DNA from: Pseudorhodobacter ferrugineus DSM 5888
GTDB taxonomy: Bacteria; Pseudomonadota; Alphaproteobacteria; Rhodobacterales; Rhodobacteraceae
Length of the DNA stretch: 64,000 nucleotides
NCBI RefSeq assembly: GCF_000420745.1
Contig: NZ_ATVN01000004.1
Span: forward strand, 1 to 64,000
Direction of reading: 5' to 3'
In this document: positions 31,204 through 40,000 of the stretch, piece after piece
Numbering within the stretch: position 1 is the stretch's first letter
How the letters are laid out: the number at the start of each line of letters is the position of its first letter
Position numbers and translations under genes: made by a program
The notes under the pieces: generated by a model
What the model was told of the DNA's origin: nothing
The model's input: only the letters and a program-made list of their open reading frames with translations
The model's database searches: none

Positions 31204-32121
31204 TCATGTCAGCGCGGCGGCTTCTACGCGGCGGCGCTGCAACATCAATTCCCGTTCACGTTGCCAGATATAAACACCCGACGCGATGATGATCGCCGTG
31301 CCCAGCGCCGTGGCCCAAGTTGGCAAATTGCCAAAGATGAAATAGCCCGATGCGGTGGCATAGATCACCTGAATATAGGTCATCGGCGCAAGGCTGGACG
31401 CGTTGGCAAAGCGGTGGGCGGCCACCGCGATGCCGTGACCTGCGGCACCAAACACGCCAATCATGCACATCACCACCCAATCCAGCGGGGTCGTGGGCCA
31501 AACCCATGCCACCAGCCCAAACGGTGCCAGCGTTAGTGTGGCCAACCCTGCGGCCCAAAGCTGGCTGGTGGAATTGCTATCCACCCCCGCCAGTCGCCGC
31601 GTCAAAACAAAATAGCTTGAGGCGCACAAAAGCCCGCAGAGCGACAAGAACATCGCGGGGTGAAAGGCCGCCCCCCACGGTTGCACCACAACCATAACGC
31701 CTGCAAACCCCACCAAAATCGCCGCCACCCGCCGCGCCCCGATCCGTTCGCCAAGAAACAGCACCGACAGGATGGTGATGATGATGGGGGATGAAAAATA
31801 GATCGCCGTGGTGATAGTGATGGGCAGGTATTTCAGCGCGGCAAAGTTAAAGATTGTGCTGGCCAGCAACAGCACCGCCCGCAGCAATTGCAGCCTTGGT
31901 GCGTTGGACCGCAGCGCGCCCAACCCTTCGCGCGGAATAAATGCCAGCGCCGAGGCGATGAAATGCCCCGCATAGCGTACGAACACCACCTGAATGATCG
32001 GCAGACCCGACAAGATAAGCCACTTGGCCGAGGTGTCGATAGACGTGAACATCGCCAAGGCCACGCACATCATCCCAAGGCCCAACATGGGTTTGTCTTC
32101 GCGGGCCTGCGGGTTCAACAT
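31204..32121 (-). CDS. EamA/DMT family transporter
   Basis: A 305-residue inner-membrane protein with about ten predicted helices in two EamA repeats; GLGMMCVALAMFTSIDTSAK opens the first and LSLCGLLCASSYFVLTRRLA the second. Members move small metabolites in or out. The start at 32121 shares one base with the denD-like stop (TGATG), so it is co-translated with catabolic genes; a role in export or uptake of an acid or aldehyde intermediate is inferred. A second start 11 codons in (32088) is possible. Confidence 0.86.
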   Translation of the reverse strand: MLNPQAREDKPMLGLGMMCVALAMFTSIDTSAKWLILSGLPIIQVVFVRYAGHFIASALAFIPREGLGALRSNAPRLQLLRAVLLLASTIFNFAALKYLPITITTAIYFSSPIIITILSVLFLGERIGARRVAAILVGFAGVMVVVQPWGAAFHPAMFLSLCGLLCASSYFVLTRRLAGVDSNSTSQLWAAGLATLTLAPFGLVAWVWPTTPLDWVVMCMIGVFGAAGHGIAVAAHRFANASSLAPMTYIQVIYATASGYFIFGNLPTWATALGTAIIIASGVYIWQRERELMLQRRRVEAAALT

Positions 32122-33089
32122 CAGGATGCCTTTGCGATGTCATCCGCCAGAAACCAGCGCACGGTATCGGCAAATGACGCATCGGTGACAAACCCCAAAC
32201 GCTGCGCCTTTTCAGGGCGCACATGGCCGCGCCAGCCTTTTACAATCGCTTGTATGGTGGGGTCGGGGTTCCATGTGATGCGGTTTGCAGGCTCGGCCCC
32301 CGCGACACACGTCATCGCGGCAATCATTTCGGCCACGGTATCACTGCGCCCCGGCAGGTTGATGCAGCGGTTGGGGCCGAACGCAGCGCCGTCCAGATTG
32401 GCGGCATGGATCAGGTTGGCGATCACCGTGCGGGGGGCGGTGTGATAGATCGGGTAGTCCTTGGCTACCGGACAGTTCGAGGTATCGCCTTGCATCGTGT
32501 CGCGGAAGATTGACGACATAAAGCTGGACGCCGCCGCATTGGCGCGGCCCGGGCGGATAGACACGGTGGGCAGGCGCAACCCGCGCCCATCCACCATGCC
32601 GCGCCGCGACATATCATTCAGCAACAGCTCGCCCATCACCTTTTGCGTGCCGTAGGATGTTTGCGGGTTCAACTCGACCCCGTCGACAATCACCTCTGGT
32701 TCCTCGCCACCATGCGCCGCGATGGATGAGGCATAGACCACAACAGGGCAATTGCCCGCCGCCCGCGCCGCTTGCAACAGGTGCAAGGTGCCGAACAGGT
32801 TGACCTGTAGGCCAAGATCAAAATCTGCCTCGGCTTGACCCGATACAATGGCCGCAAGGTGAAAGATCACGTCAAAGGGTTGCGCCATCAAGGTTTGCAC
32901 ATCGCCCGCTGCCGCCACGTTGCAGGCAACACCCGTCACGGGAAAGGGCATGTCAGGGCACGCAGGGGCAGCAATATCGGCCAAGGTCAGGGCTGCAATC
33001 TTTTGCCCCCGCAAGCGGCCCGATTGGCCCAAAGCGCAGGCCAGCTTTTGCCCCAAAAACCCGCCGCCGCCTGTGATTAATACCCGCAT
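32121..33089 (-). CDS. denD: NAD-dependent epimerase/dehydratase family, D-erythronate dehydrogenase-like
   Basis: A 322-residue extended SDR. Cofactor motif TGGGGFLG is at residues 6-13, and the active site is Ser121/Ser122 with Y146-x3-K150 in YASSIAAHGG and SYGTQKVMGE. DenD proteins of this family oxidise D-erythronate to 2-oxo-tetronate, which OtnI, OtnK and OtnC (encoded at 6750-9420) would then process. The name rests on family resemblance plus the presence of that operon under an identical palindrome; a plain epimerase cannot be excluded. Ten bp downstream of the UxaA-type gene. Confidence 0.78.
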   Translation of the reverse strand: MRVLITGGGGFLGQKLACALGQSGRLRGQKIAALTLADIAAPACPDMPFPVTGVACNVAAAGDVQTLMAQPFDVIFHLAAIVSGQAEADFDLGLQVNLFGTLHLLQAARAAGNCPVVVYASSIAAHGGEEPEVIVDGVELNPQTSYGTQKVMGELLLNDMSRRGMVDGRGLRLPTVSIRPGRANAAASSFMSSIFRDTMQGDTSNCPVAKDYPIYHTAPRTVIANLIHAANLDGAAFGPNRCINLPGRSDTVAEMIAAMTCVAGAEPANRITWNPDPTIQAIVKGWRGHVRPEKAQRLGFVTDASFADTVRWFLADDIAKAS

Positions 33090-33099
33090 ACCGCCCCCG

Positions 33100-34593
33100 T
33101 CACATCACCGCCCCGATTTGCCACGGCACAAATTCATAATCCCCCAAACCCTGCGCCTCGGATTTGGTTTGCTGCCCTGACGCCACGGCCAGCAGCATAT
33201 CGTAAATCTCGCGTCCCACCTGTTCGACTGACTTGCCATCTGACAGGATCGTGCCTGCGTTGATGTCCATGTCCTCTTCCATCCGCGTGAACATTTCGGT
33301 GTTGGTCGCGACTTTCAGCGAAGGCGAGGGTTTCGCGCCAAAGGCAGACCCGCGCCCTGTGGTAAACACCACCAAATTGCACCCTGATGCGATTTGCCCT
33401 GTGACCGATGCAGGGTCATAGCCGGGGCTGTCCATAAAGGTGAAGCCTTTTGCGGTGACGGGTTCGGCGTATTTATAGACCCCGTTCAACGGCGTGGTGC
33501 CGCCTTTGGCAGCTGCCCCCAAGGACTTTTCCAAAATCGTGGTCAGCCCGCCTTTTTTATTGCCGGGGCTGGGGTTGTTATCCATGCTGCCTTGGTTGCG
33601 CTTGGTGTAATCTTCCCACCATTTGATCAGCCCGATCAGCTTTTCCCCGATCGCGGGGGTGGCCGCGCGCATGGTCAGCAAATGTTCGGCGCCGTAAATC
33701 TCGGGCGTTTCGGCAAGCACGCCAGTGCCGCCTTGGGCCACCAGAAAATCGCAGGCATAGCCCAGCGCGGGGTTGGCAGTGATCCCCGACATCGCATCCG
33801 ACCCGCCGCATTGCAGCGCGACCATCAAGTCCGACACGGGGCATTCCTCACGCTCAAAGGCGTTTACCACGGGCAGCATCGCCTCGACCTTGCTGATCCC
33901 CAGTTCAATCGTGCGGCGCAGACCTGCGACATCCTGAATATTCATCGACTGGAACAGCGGACCGGGTTTCAGCCCATAGCTTTCGATCAGCCAGTCGATC
34001 TGCATCATCTCGCAGCCAAGGCCCACCAGAACCACGCCGCCGATATTGGCGTTGCGGGCATAGCCCCACAGCACGCGTTGCAGCGCCTCAAACCCTTCGC
34101 CATTGCCGCCCATCGCGCAGCCCGTGCCATGCGCAAAGGCCACCACACCATCGACATTCGGGTATTTCGCCAGCAATTCAGGGCTAAAGTGATCGGCAAT
34201 CCGGTGCGCGGCAGTGGCCGAACAGTTCACCGAAGTCAGCACCGCGATGTAATTGCGGGTGCCCACCCGACCCGTGGCGCGGCGGTAGCCCATGAAGGTG
34301 TCAACGGCCTCGGCGGGTTTAACGGGGCGCAGGTTGGTACCAAATTCATAGGCCATATCGACAGTGCGAAATTCAAGGTTATGGGTGTGCACATGGTCGC
34401 CTGCCGCAATATCGCTGGCGGCATAGCCGATGATTTGCGCGTATTTGCGCACGGGTTCGCCCTTGGCAATCGGGCGCAGGGCAAGTTTGTGCCCGCGCGG
34501 GATGGGCTGGGTCGCCCCATCCATGCCCGCGGTCAGCGCTTTGGTTGCCGTGGCGACATTGTCGGATGGGTCAAGCAGGATCGTGGTGGTCAT
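33100..34593 (-). CDS. UxaA family sugar-acid dehydratase (altronate/galactarate dehydratase-like)
   Basis: A 497-residue protein with both UxaA parts: an N-terminal SAF domain (TQPIPRGHKLALRPIAKGEP and GDHVHTHNLEF) and the large iron-dependent dehydratase domain (HGTGCAMGGNGEGFEALQRV, VGLGCEMMQIDWL, MVALQCGGSDAMSG, PSPSLKVATNTEMF). It eliminates water from a sugar acid. I start at 34593 (MTTTILLDP), because the earlier open frame overlaps the PhyH gene. It is not needed for the simple erythronate route, so the operon probably handles a further acid. Confidence 0.87.
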   Translation of the reverse strand: MTTTILLDPSDNVATATKALTAGMDGATQPIPRGHKLALRPIAKGEPVRKYAQIIGYAASDIAAGDHVHTHNLEFRTVDMAYEFGTNLRPVKPAEAVDTFMGYRRATGRVGTRNYIAVLTSVNCSATAAHRIADHFSPELLAKYPNVDGVVAFAHGTGCAMGGNGEGFEALQRVLWGYARNANIGGVVLVGLGCEMMQIDWLIESYGLKPGPLFQSMNIQDVAGLRRTIELGISKVEAMLPVVNAFEREECPVSDLMVALQCGGSDAMSGITANPALGYACDFLVAQGGTGVLAETPEIYGAEHLLTMRAATPAIGEKLIGLIKWWEDYTKRNQGSMDNNPSPGNKKGGLTTILEKSLGAAAKGGTTPLNGVYKYAEPVTAKGFTFMDSPGYDPASVTGQIASGCNLVVFTTGRGSAFGAKPSPSLKVATNTEMFTRMEEDMDINAGTILSDGKSVEQVGREIYDMLLAVASGQQTKSEAQGLGDYEFVPWQIGAVM

Positions 34594-34606
34594 TTTCGGT
34601 TTCCGT

Positions 34607-35548
34607 TCAGGCACAGGCGGGGCTGTCGGCCTGCCATCTGTGAATGGGTTTGTGCGGGGCAATGGCAAGGCGGGTGCGGGCGGCGTGCCACATATCGCGC
34701 CATGCCTGCCAATCGTGCAATTCCGTTTCGGGCTGCGCGCGGCTGCGGGCAATAAAATCGGGGAAATGGCTGCGCCCCGTGTTTTGGCCTGTCACATTAT
34801 ACCGCAAATCAAACGACCAGCGAAAACCATCGGTTTGGTTCACCAACGAAGAATGCGGCGTCAGCGGGTGGAAAATCACCGCGCCCCCCGCCTTGACCGG
34901 AAGCGGCACAGCGCTGGCCGGATCGACATAGCCATCGGCAATGGCGGTTTGGGTTTTGGGGCAATGGGGCAGCATCCCCACCTTGCCGGGCGCCACCTGA
35001 AGGCAGCCGTTTTCGACCGTGGCATCGGTGATCGCCAGCCAGACGGTGACCATATCGGTTTTGTCCGCCTCCTCCAGTGCCACGGCGCGGTCTTGGTGCC
35101 AATCGGTCGCGGTGATATGGGCGCGCACCTCGTCGCCGCGCAGGGTGGTTGTGGGTGGTTTGATGCGGACGTGCTGGATCGGGTTTGAGGTAATTTCGGG
35201 GCCAATCAATTGTTCCACGATGTCCAGAAGGCGCGGATTTGTGACCATATCAAACACCGCAGGGCCAAAATGGAACGGCGTATCGGCAAAAATCTGATCG
35301 CCTGGCAACGAGATATCCATCGGCTGAAACCAGTCACACCCCGCGCGATACGCCGCCAGCAACTTGCCCCAATAATCGAGCCCCGCGCCATCCGGCACAC
35401 GGCCTTGCACCTGCCAATCGGCATAAAGCCTGTCCATCAGGCCCGCATATTCCGCCTTGATCGCGGCCAGTCGGGCCGTGTCCAACACATCCTCGACCAC
35501 CAGATAGCCTGTGGCGTCAAACTGTTGGACTTGCGCGGTCGTCAGCAT
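34607..35548 (-). CDS. Phytanoyl-CoA dioxygenase (PhyH) family protein
   Basis: A 313-residue Fe(II)/2-oxoglutarate oxygenase. The facial triad is H151-x-D153 (DWHQDRAV) with H232 (TPHSSLVN), and R243 (GFRWSFDLRY) probably binds 2-oxoglutarate. All key residues are present, so it should be active. Substrates in this family are usually small hydroxylatable molecules. It lies 16 bp downstream of dctM and 13 bp upstream of the UxaA-type gene, which suggests that it hydroxylates or opens the imported compound. No known tetronate pathway uses such an enzyme. Confidence 0.87.
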   Translation of the reverse strand: MLTTAQVQQFDATGYLVVEDVLDTARLAAIKAEYAGLMDRLYADWQVQGRVPDGAGLDYWGKLLAAYRAGCDWFQPMDISLPGDQIFADTPFHFGPAVFDMVTNPRLLDIVEQLIGPEITSNPIQHVRIKPPTTTLRGDEVRAHITATDWHQDRAVALEEADKTDMVTVWLAITDATVENGCLQVAPGKVGMLPHCPKTQTAIADGYVDPASAVPLPVKAGGAVIFHPLTPHSSLVNQTDGFRWSFDLRYNVTGQNTGRSHFPDFIARSRAQPETELHDWQAWRDMWHAARTRLAIAPHKPIHRWQADSPACA

Positions 35549-35564
35549 CTTCGTGACCCTTTCC

Positions 35565-37160
35565 TTACAGGAACACTGAAATAATCGGCGGCCAGATCAG
35601 CAAGACGGACAGCGCCAAAAGCTGGATGCAGATAAAGGGCAAAAAGCCTTTGAAGATGTCGGTCAGTGAAATATGCGCCGGTGCCACGGATTTGAGGTAA
35701 AACGCGGCGGGCCCAAAGGGTGGCGACAAGAACGACACCTGCATGTTCATACAGAACACCACACCAAACCAGATCGCGACATGGCGGGGGTTCAACTCTC
35801 CGAACAGGCCAAGCTCTTCGACGGGCAGTTTCAGAACGATTGGCAGGAACACGGGCATAACCAGCAGTACAATGCCCACCCAATCCATCAAAGCGCCAAG
35901 GATCAGGAAGATCAGCATCATCACAAGGATGATCCCCATCGCCGGCACATCAAGACCGACAATCGCGCTGGCGATATAGGTTGGGCCGCCTGCGATGGTA
36001 TAGGCGCCTGCCAGCGCGGTTGCGCCAATCGTTACCCAAATGATCGTTCCGGTCGATTTCAACGTGCGCTTAAGGCTGTCCCACAGCAAATGGCCCGTCA
36101 TTTCGCCGCGCATCACGGCAATAACGAACACGGCGATGGCCCCCATGCCTGCCGCCTCGGTTATCCCCGTAATACCGCCGTAAATCGACCCAAGCACCAC
36201 ACCAATTACCAAGATCGGCGCGACAAGACCTTTGCCCATCGCCCAGCTTTTCTTGAACCGGTCCTTGCCAAAGACAAAGGCAACAAGGGCTGTACAAATC
36301 AACACAAATGCCCCGATTTTCCAGACATATTCAGGTGTGCCCAGGGTGATAGGGTCCACCCCTTCGATAAAGCGGTTTTGGCCCGTGACTGTAAAGAACG
36401 CCACACGCAACCACAGCGCCGCACCAAAGCCCGCGCCCAAGGTGGCAAGGAAGGTCAGGAACAGCATCGTCTTTTCACGGCCCTTGGGGTCGTTCGGATC
36501 ATCGGGCGGCAAAGGCGCATCTTCGGGGCGCAGTTGCGTGCGGATGATGATATAGATGATAAAGAACGACGCCAGCATGAACCCTGGCAGGAAGGAAGCG
36601 GTGAACAGCGCCTTGATCGAGGTTTCGGTGATAAGCCCGTACATAATAAGCACAATCGACGGCGGAATCATGGTGCCCAGCGAACCCGACGCGCAGATAA
36701 CACCAATCGCAAGGTTCTGGTTATAGCCGAGTTTGAGCATTTGCGGCAGGGCGATCAGGCCCAACAGCACCACCTCGCCGCCGATGATCCCCGACATCGC
36801 CGCCATGATGACGGCCATGATGGATGTGACAATCGCAATGCCGCCACGGGTGCGCGACAACCAGACGTTCAGGCTGTCATACATTTGCCCCGCGATGCCC
36901 GACCGTTCCAAAAGGTTGGCCATAAAGATAAATAACGGGATGGAGATTAGTACATAATCCGTCAGCAACCCGTAAATCCGTTGCGACAAAATCCCCAATG
37001 GCCCCGTGCCAAAGGTGCCAAACAAAAAGTCCGGCCCGAATTTCATGAACATCACCAGCGCGGCAAGTGCTGCCGAGGCAAAGCCCAAAGGCATGCCGAT
37101 GGCCAGCAACAACAGCATCGCAAGCAGCAAGACCAAGGAAATGGTTGAGATATCAAACAT
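35565..37160 (-). CDS. dctM: TRAP transporter large permease (DctM)
   Basis: A 531-residue membrane protein with about 12-14 helices; GLLTDYVLISIPLFIFMANLLER, GEVVLLGLIALPQMLKLGYN and GSLGTMIPPSIVLIMYGLI are DctM signatures. It is longer than usual (about 430) owing to an inserted hydrophilic stretch (RPEDAPLPPDDPNDPKGREK) and extra helices in the middle, a form associated with the larger permease subgroup. Couples sodium entry to substrate import. Three bp separate it from dctQ. Confidence 0.93.
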   Translation of the reverse strand: MFDISTISLVLLLAMLLLLAIGMPLGFASAALAALVMFMKFGPDFLFGTFGTGPLGILSQRIYGLLTDYVLISIPLFIFMANLLERSGIAGQMYDSLNVWLSRTRGGIAIVTSIMAVIMAAMSGIIGGEVVLLGLIALPQMLKLGYNQNLAIGVICASGSLGTMIPPSIVLIMYGLITETSIKALFTASFLPGFMLASFFIIYIIIRTQLRPEDAPLPPDDPNDPKGREKTMLFLTFLATLGAGFGAALWLRVAFFTVTGQNRFIEGVDPITLGTPEYVWKIGAFVLICTALVAFVFGKDRFKKSWAMGKGLVAPILVIGVVLGSIYGGITGITEAAGMGAIAVFVIAVMRGEMTGHLLWDSLKRTLKSTGTIIWVTIGATALAGAYTIAGGPTYIASAIVGLDVPAMGIILVMMLIFLILGALMDWVGIVLLVMPVFLPIVLKLPVEELGLFGELNPRHVAIWFGVVFCMNMQVSFLSPPFGPAAFYLKSVAPAHISLTDIFKGFLPFICIQLLALSVLLIWPPIISVFL

Positions 37161-37163
37161 GGA

Positions 37164-37955
37164 TTAGCCCTTTTTCGTGAGCTTTGCGCCCATTTCCTGA
37201 ACGAATTCTTCGATTTCACTTTCATCGACCACGGCGTGGATCTCCTTGTCCTTGCCCCAGTCATTGATCAGGTTAATCACGGCTTGCAACGCCACCAGAC
37301 AGATAAAGACAATCAGCAAGGGCTTGATCGTGGCGGGGATAGGCGGGTCAAAGGCGGTGCCAAAGGTTTCCCAGCGCATGAATTTATCCCGCGCCTCGTT
37401 GTAACTGCCCCACAGCATCACAAAGGCAAAGCCGACAATCAGCGCGGTGGAAAACAAGTCGCAGACCCGCTGCAGATTGCGCGGCATCATGTCATACAGC
37501 AGGTAAATCCGGATATGCGAGCGTTGCTGCATCGCATAAAGGCCCGAAAACAGAAAGATCGCGCCAGCCATCCACAAGGACAGCTCATTCGCCCAAAGCG
37601 TTGGCTTTTCAAAGACATAGCGCGCGACGACTTCGTAGAACATGACCAGAACCAGCGACACGATCAACAGCATGGTGACGCGACCCATAAACAGGCTCAT
37701 CCGGTCAAAAACGCCCATATTGGTGCCTTCTTGCGCGGTGGGGCGGATGGTTAGAACGCCTATAACCAGTGACCCGATTGCGCCAAACAGCGCCAGAAAT
37801 TCCAACACGCCCGCAGTTGGGAACCGCGTAATCATGGCATCCGACGCATGGCCGGAAAAGACGATCAGGCGGGGCGTATACCACGCCAGATAGCCCGCCG
37901 CAAAAACGAACACCAAGGGCCAAAGCAGCTCTCTTGAAGCACTTGACGCGCGCAT
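37164..37955 (-). CDS. dctQ: TRAP transporter small permease (DctQ)
   Basis: A 263-residue protein with a DctQ domain in its C-terminal part (MLLIVSLVLVMFYEVVARYV, LSLWMAGAIFLFSGLYAMQQ, FVMLWGSYNEARD). The N-terminal 70 residues add two further helices (LLWPLVFVFAAGYLAWYTPR and LEFLALFGAIGSLVIGVLTI), so it is longer than typical (about 170). Together with the enlarged dctM, this implies a subfamily of TRAP transporter with an extended membrane module. Confidence 0.88.
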   Translation of the reverse strand: MRASSASRELLWPLVFVFAAGYLAWYTPRLIVFSGHASDAMITRFPTAGVLEFLALFGAIGSLVIGVLTIRPTAQEGTNMGVFDRMSLFMGRVTMLLIVSLVLVMFYEVVARYVFEKPTLWANELSLWMAGAIFLFSGLYAMQQRSHIRIYLLYDMMPRNLQRVCDLFSTALIVGFAFVMLWGSYNEARDKFMRWETFGTAFDPPIPATIKPLLIVFICLVALQAVINLINDWGKDKEIHAVVDESEIEEFVQEMGAKLTKKG

Positions 37956-38032
37956 GTCGCGACTCCTTTATTTCGGAAAGTAATTATTTTTTTATCACAT
38001 GAAAGTCACCATAGAGGTGCTGCGGTCAGGTG

Positions 38033-38065
38033 AAAACGGCAGGCAAGGAAAGCCCTCGCCTGCCG
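38033..38065 (-). terminator. Hairpin between dctP and dctQ, partial terminator
   Basis: On the minus strand CGGCAGGC and GCCTGCCG form a perfect 8-bp stem (38058-38065 with 38037-38044) followed by TTTT (38036-38033). Placed between the binding-protein gene and the permease genes, it would make the binding protein more abundant than the permeases. Confidence 0.65.
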
Positions 38066-38078
38066 TGGCATCATAAGC

Positions 38079-39086
38079 TTATTTCTTAACCAGACCAAGC
38101 TTGGTCAGGAAGGCCATGTGGCTGTCAACCAAGGCGCGTGCCTCGGGTGTTTTTTCAGCCCAGCCCTGCCATGCCGCCTGTGCGGCGGCACGGAACTCGG
38201 CACGGTCAGCTTCGGACCAGTTGGAAATGGTCACGCCTTCGGCTTCCAGCTGTGCTTTGGCTTCAAGGTTCTTCACCTCGAATGTCAGCGCGATCTGGAA
38301 CGACAGCTTTTGCATTGCCACTTCCAAGATGCGCTTGTGCTGATCGCTCAGGCTGTCCCATTTGGCTTTGTTACAGGCCAAGTGGTCGGATGGCATGGAG
38401 TGAAAGCCAGGGAAGTTGGCGTTCTTGGCGATGTCATAAAGGCCCATGCCTTTGTTGTTCGCCAGACCCGACGCATCGGCCCCATCAATGATGCCGGTTT
38501 CAAGCGCGGTAAAGATTTCGGTGAAATCCATCACGACAGGCTTGGCACCCAAGGATGCAAAAATCTCGGTTTCCAGACCTGGAGGGGAACGGAATTTCCA
38601 ATCCTTCAAATCGGCCATACCACGGATAGGCTTGGTAGATGCAAAAGATTCAAGCCCATAGATCGACCAACCGATCAGCTTCATCCCGTACTGGCCATAC
38701 AGAGCGTCAGCCGCTTCAAAGCCACCGTTATAAAGCCACGCATACTGCTGCCACGGGGTGTCATAGCCGCCCATGATATCACCAACGAATTGGAACGCAG
38801 GGTTTTTGCCGGTCTGATAGGCGCCGCCTGTCATGTCGCAATCCAGGATGCCGGTTGCTGCGGCGTCAAAGGTTTCCACCGTTTTTACAACAGACGACGA
38901 ATAGAACATTTCAATCGCCAGATCGCCGCCGGACATCACAGTCACATCGTCAACAAATTGCTGGATCTGTTTGCCCGACTCGGTCTCGGGGGCGTAATGG
39001 TTTTGAATGCGCAGCGTTTCGGCGGTGGCCGGGGCGGCAATGGCAGCCGCGACAAGCGCTGGCACGATATAGGTGCTAAATTTCAT
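38079..39086 (-). CDS. dctP: TRAP transporter substrate-binding protein (DctP)
   Basis: A 335-residue periplasmic protein with a signal peptide (MKFSTYIVPALVAAAIAAPA, cleavage after ATA at about residue 22). DctP family blocks include GIFTALETGIIDGADA-like FTEIFTALETGIIDGAD and LKDWKFRSPPGLETEIF with the carboxylate-binding arginine. First gene of the operon, with an excellent ribosome binding site (GGGAGGAA). Together with DenD, UxaA and the operator shared with the tetronate operon, its likely ligand is a small polyhydroxy acid such as erythronate or threonate; this is inferred. Confidence 0.92.
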   Translation of the reverse strand: MKFSTYIVPALVAAAIAAPATAETLRIQNHYAPETESGKQIQQFVDDVTVMSGGDLAIEMFYSSSVVKTVETFDAAATGILDCDMTGGAYQTGKNPAFQFVGDIMGGYDTPWQQYAWLYNGGFEAADALYGQYGMKLIGWSIYGLESFASTKPIRGMADLKDWKFRSPPGLETEIFASLGAKPVVMDFTEIFTALETGIIDGADASGLANNKGMGLYDIAKNANFPGFHSMPSDHLACNKAKWDSLSDQHKRILEVAMQKLSFQIALTFEVKNLEAKAQLEAEGVTISNWSEADRAEFRAAAQAAWQGWAEKTPEARALVDSHMAFLTKLGLVKK

Positions 39087-39204
39087 GGTTCCTCCCAGAA
39101 CGACTGTTAAATTGGCTTTTGGGGCACGCGCCCTTTCACGGCCCGACAGGACGTTTGGTCCTTGTCCATGTCAACGCTAACGGAGTTCGGACAAATTGCA
39201 ACCA

Positions 39205-39220
39205 TTTTGGTATACCAAAA
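39205..39220. promoter_or_regulatory. GntR-type operator TTTTGGTATACCAAAA (TRAP operon / gntR divergent promoter)
   Basis: The longest copy, a perfect 16-bp palindrome, in the divergent region between dctP (start 119 bp away) and the GntR regulator gene (start 84 bp away). Location next to the gene for a DNA-binding protein of the right family is the main reason for assigning this site, and the three others, to that regulator. Confidence 0.8.
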
Positions 39221-39303
39221 AATTTGTTTTTTATTTTGGTCCGGTTTTGCACTATGAAAGACCGTGCGCCGATCAAAACAGTTGGAATGGACCTGAGTGC
39301 CCT

Positions 39304-39981
39304 ATGTCGGAACTAACACTGGCCGAACAAATCGCAGACAGCCTGCGCCGCGACATTCTGGTCGGAACCCTTGCCCCCGGCGCGCTTATCAAAGAACGCG
39401 ACAACTCGGCAGGTCATGGTGTAAGCCGCACCCCGCTGCGTGAGGCGATCCGGATTTTGGCAAGCGAAGGGTTGGTGGTTTTGCGGCCATCGCGCAGCCC
39501 GATTGTCGCCGACCCGACGTTGAAGGAAATCACCGACGATTTGATCGTGATGAACACGCTGGAGTCGCTTGGCGCGCGACTGGCTTGCTTGAATGTTACG
39601 GCGCCCGAGCTGGCAGAAATTGAAGCCTTGAACGAAAAGATGCTGGACATTTCGGACACCGCCGATTCGGTAGATTATTTCGAGGTGGATATGCGGTTTC
39701 ACCGTCTGATCACCGCCGCATCGCATAATGTATCGCTGATCGACACACATGCCGCCTATATGGCGCGGCTGTGGCGGCCCCGGTTTTTGGCCGCCAGCCT
39801 GCGCCGCGACAGGCCGCGCGTGTTGCAACAGCACGGCGCGATGGTCAAAGGCCTGCGGACCCGCGATGTCACGCTGGTAAGCGCAGAGGTGGAAAGCCAT
39901 ATGCGGCATCTGGCGCTGAACATCACCGACATTTACGAACGCAAGGAAAACCCGACCGCAGCAAAAGCAGTCGGGGCTTGA
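39304..39981 (+). CDS. GntR family regulator, FadR/FCD subfamily, candidate master of the sugar-acid regulon
   Basis: A 225-residue protein with an N-terminal winged helix (LAEQIADSLRRDILVGTLAP; SRTPLREAIRILASEGLVV) and a C-terminal FCD effector domain (FEVDMRFHRLI; AEVESHMRH supply metal-binding Asp/His residues). FCD regulators sense small carboxylic acids. Divergent from the TRAP operon with the 16-bp palindrome between them. The first helix-turn-helix segment is slightly short (KERDNSAGHGVSRTP), but the frame is intact. Start at 39304 gives the normal family length; an earlier in-frame TTG is unlikely. Confidence 0.92.
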   Translation: MSELTLAEQIADSLRRDILVGTLAPGALIKERDNSAGHGVSRTPLREAIRILASEGLVVLRPSRSPIVADPTLKEITDDLIVMNTLESLGARLACLNVTAPELAEIEALNEKMLDISDTADSVDYFEVDMRFHRLITAASHNVSLIDTHAAYMARLWRPRFLAASLRRDRPRVLQQHGAMVKGLRTRDVTLVSAEVESHMRHLALNITDIYERKENPTAAKAVGA

Positions 39982-40000
39982 AAGCCTAAATTTACAGGCG

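Noticed and set aside
35673-36935. Long open frame (420 codons) on the plus strand opposite dctM
   Set aside because: The product is dominated by His, Arg and Gln without domain features; dctM is unmistakable on the other strand.
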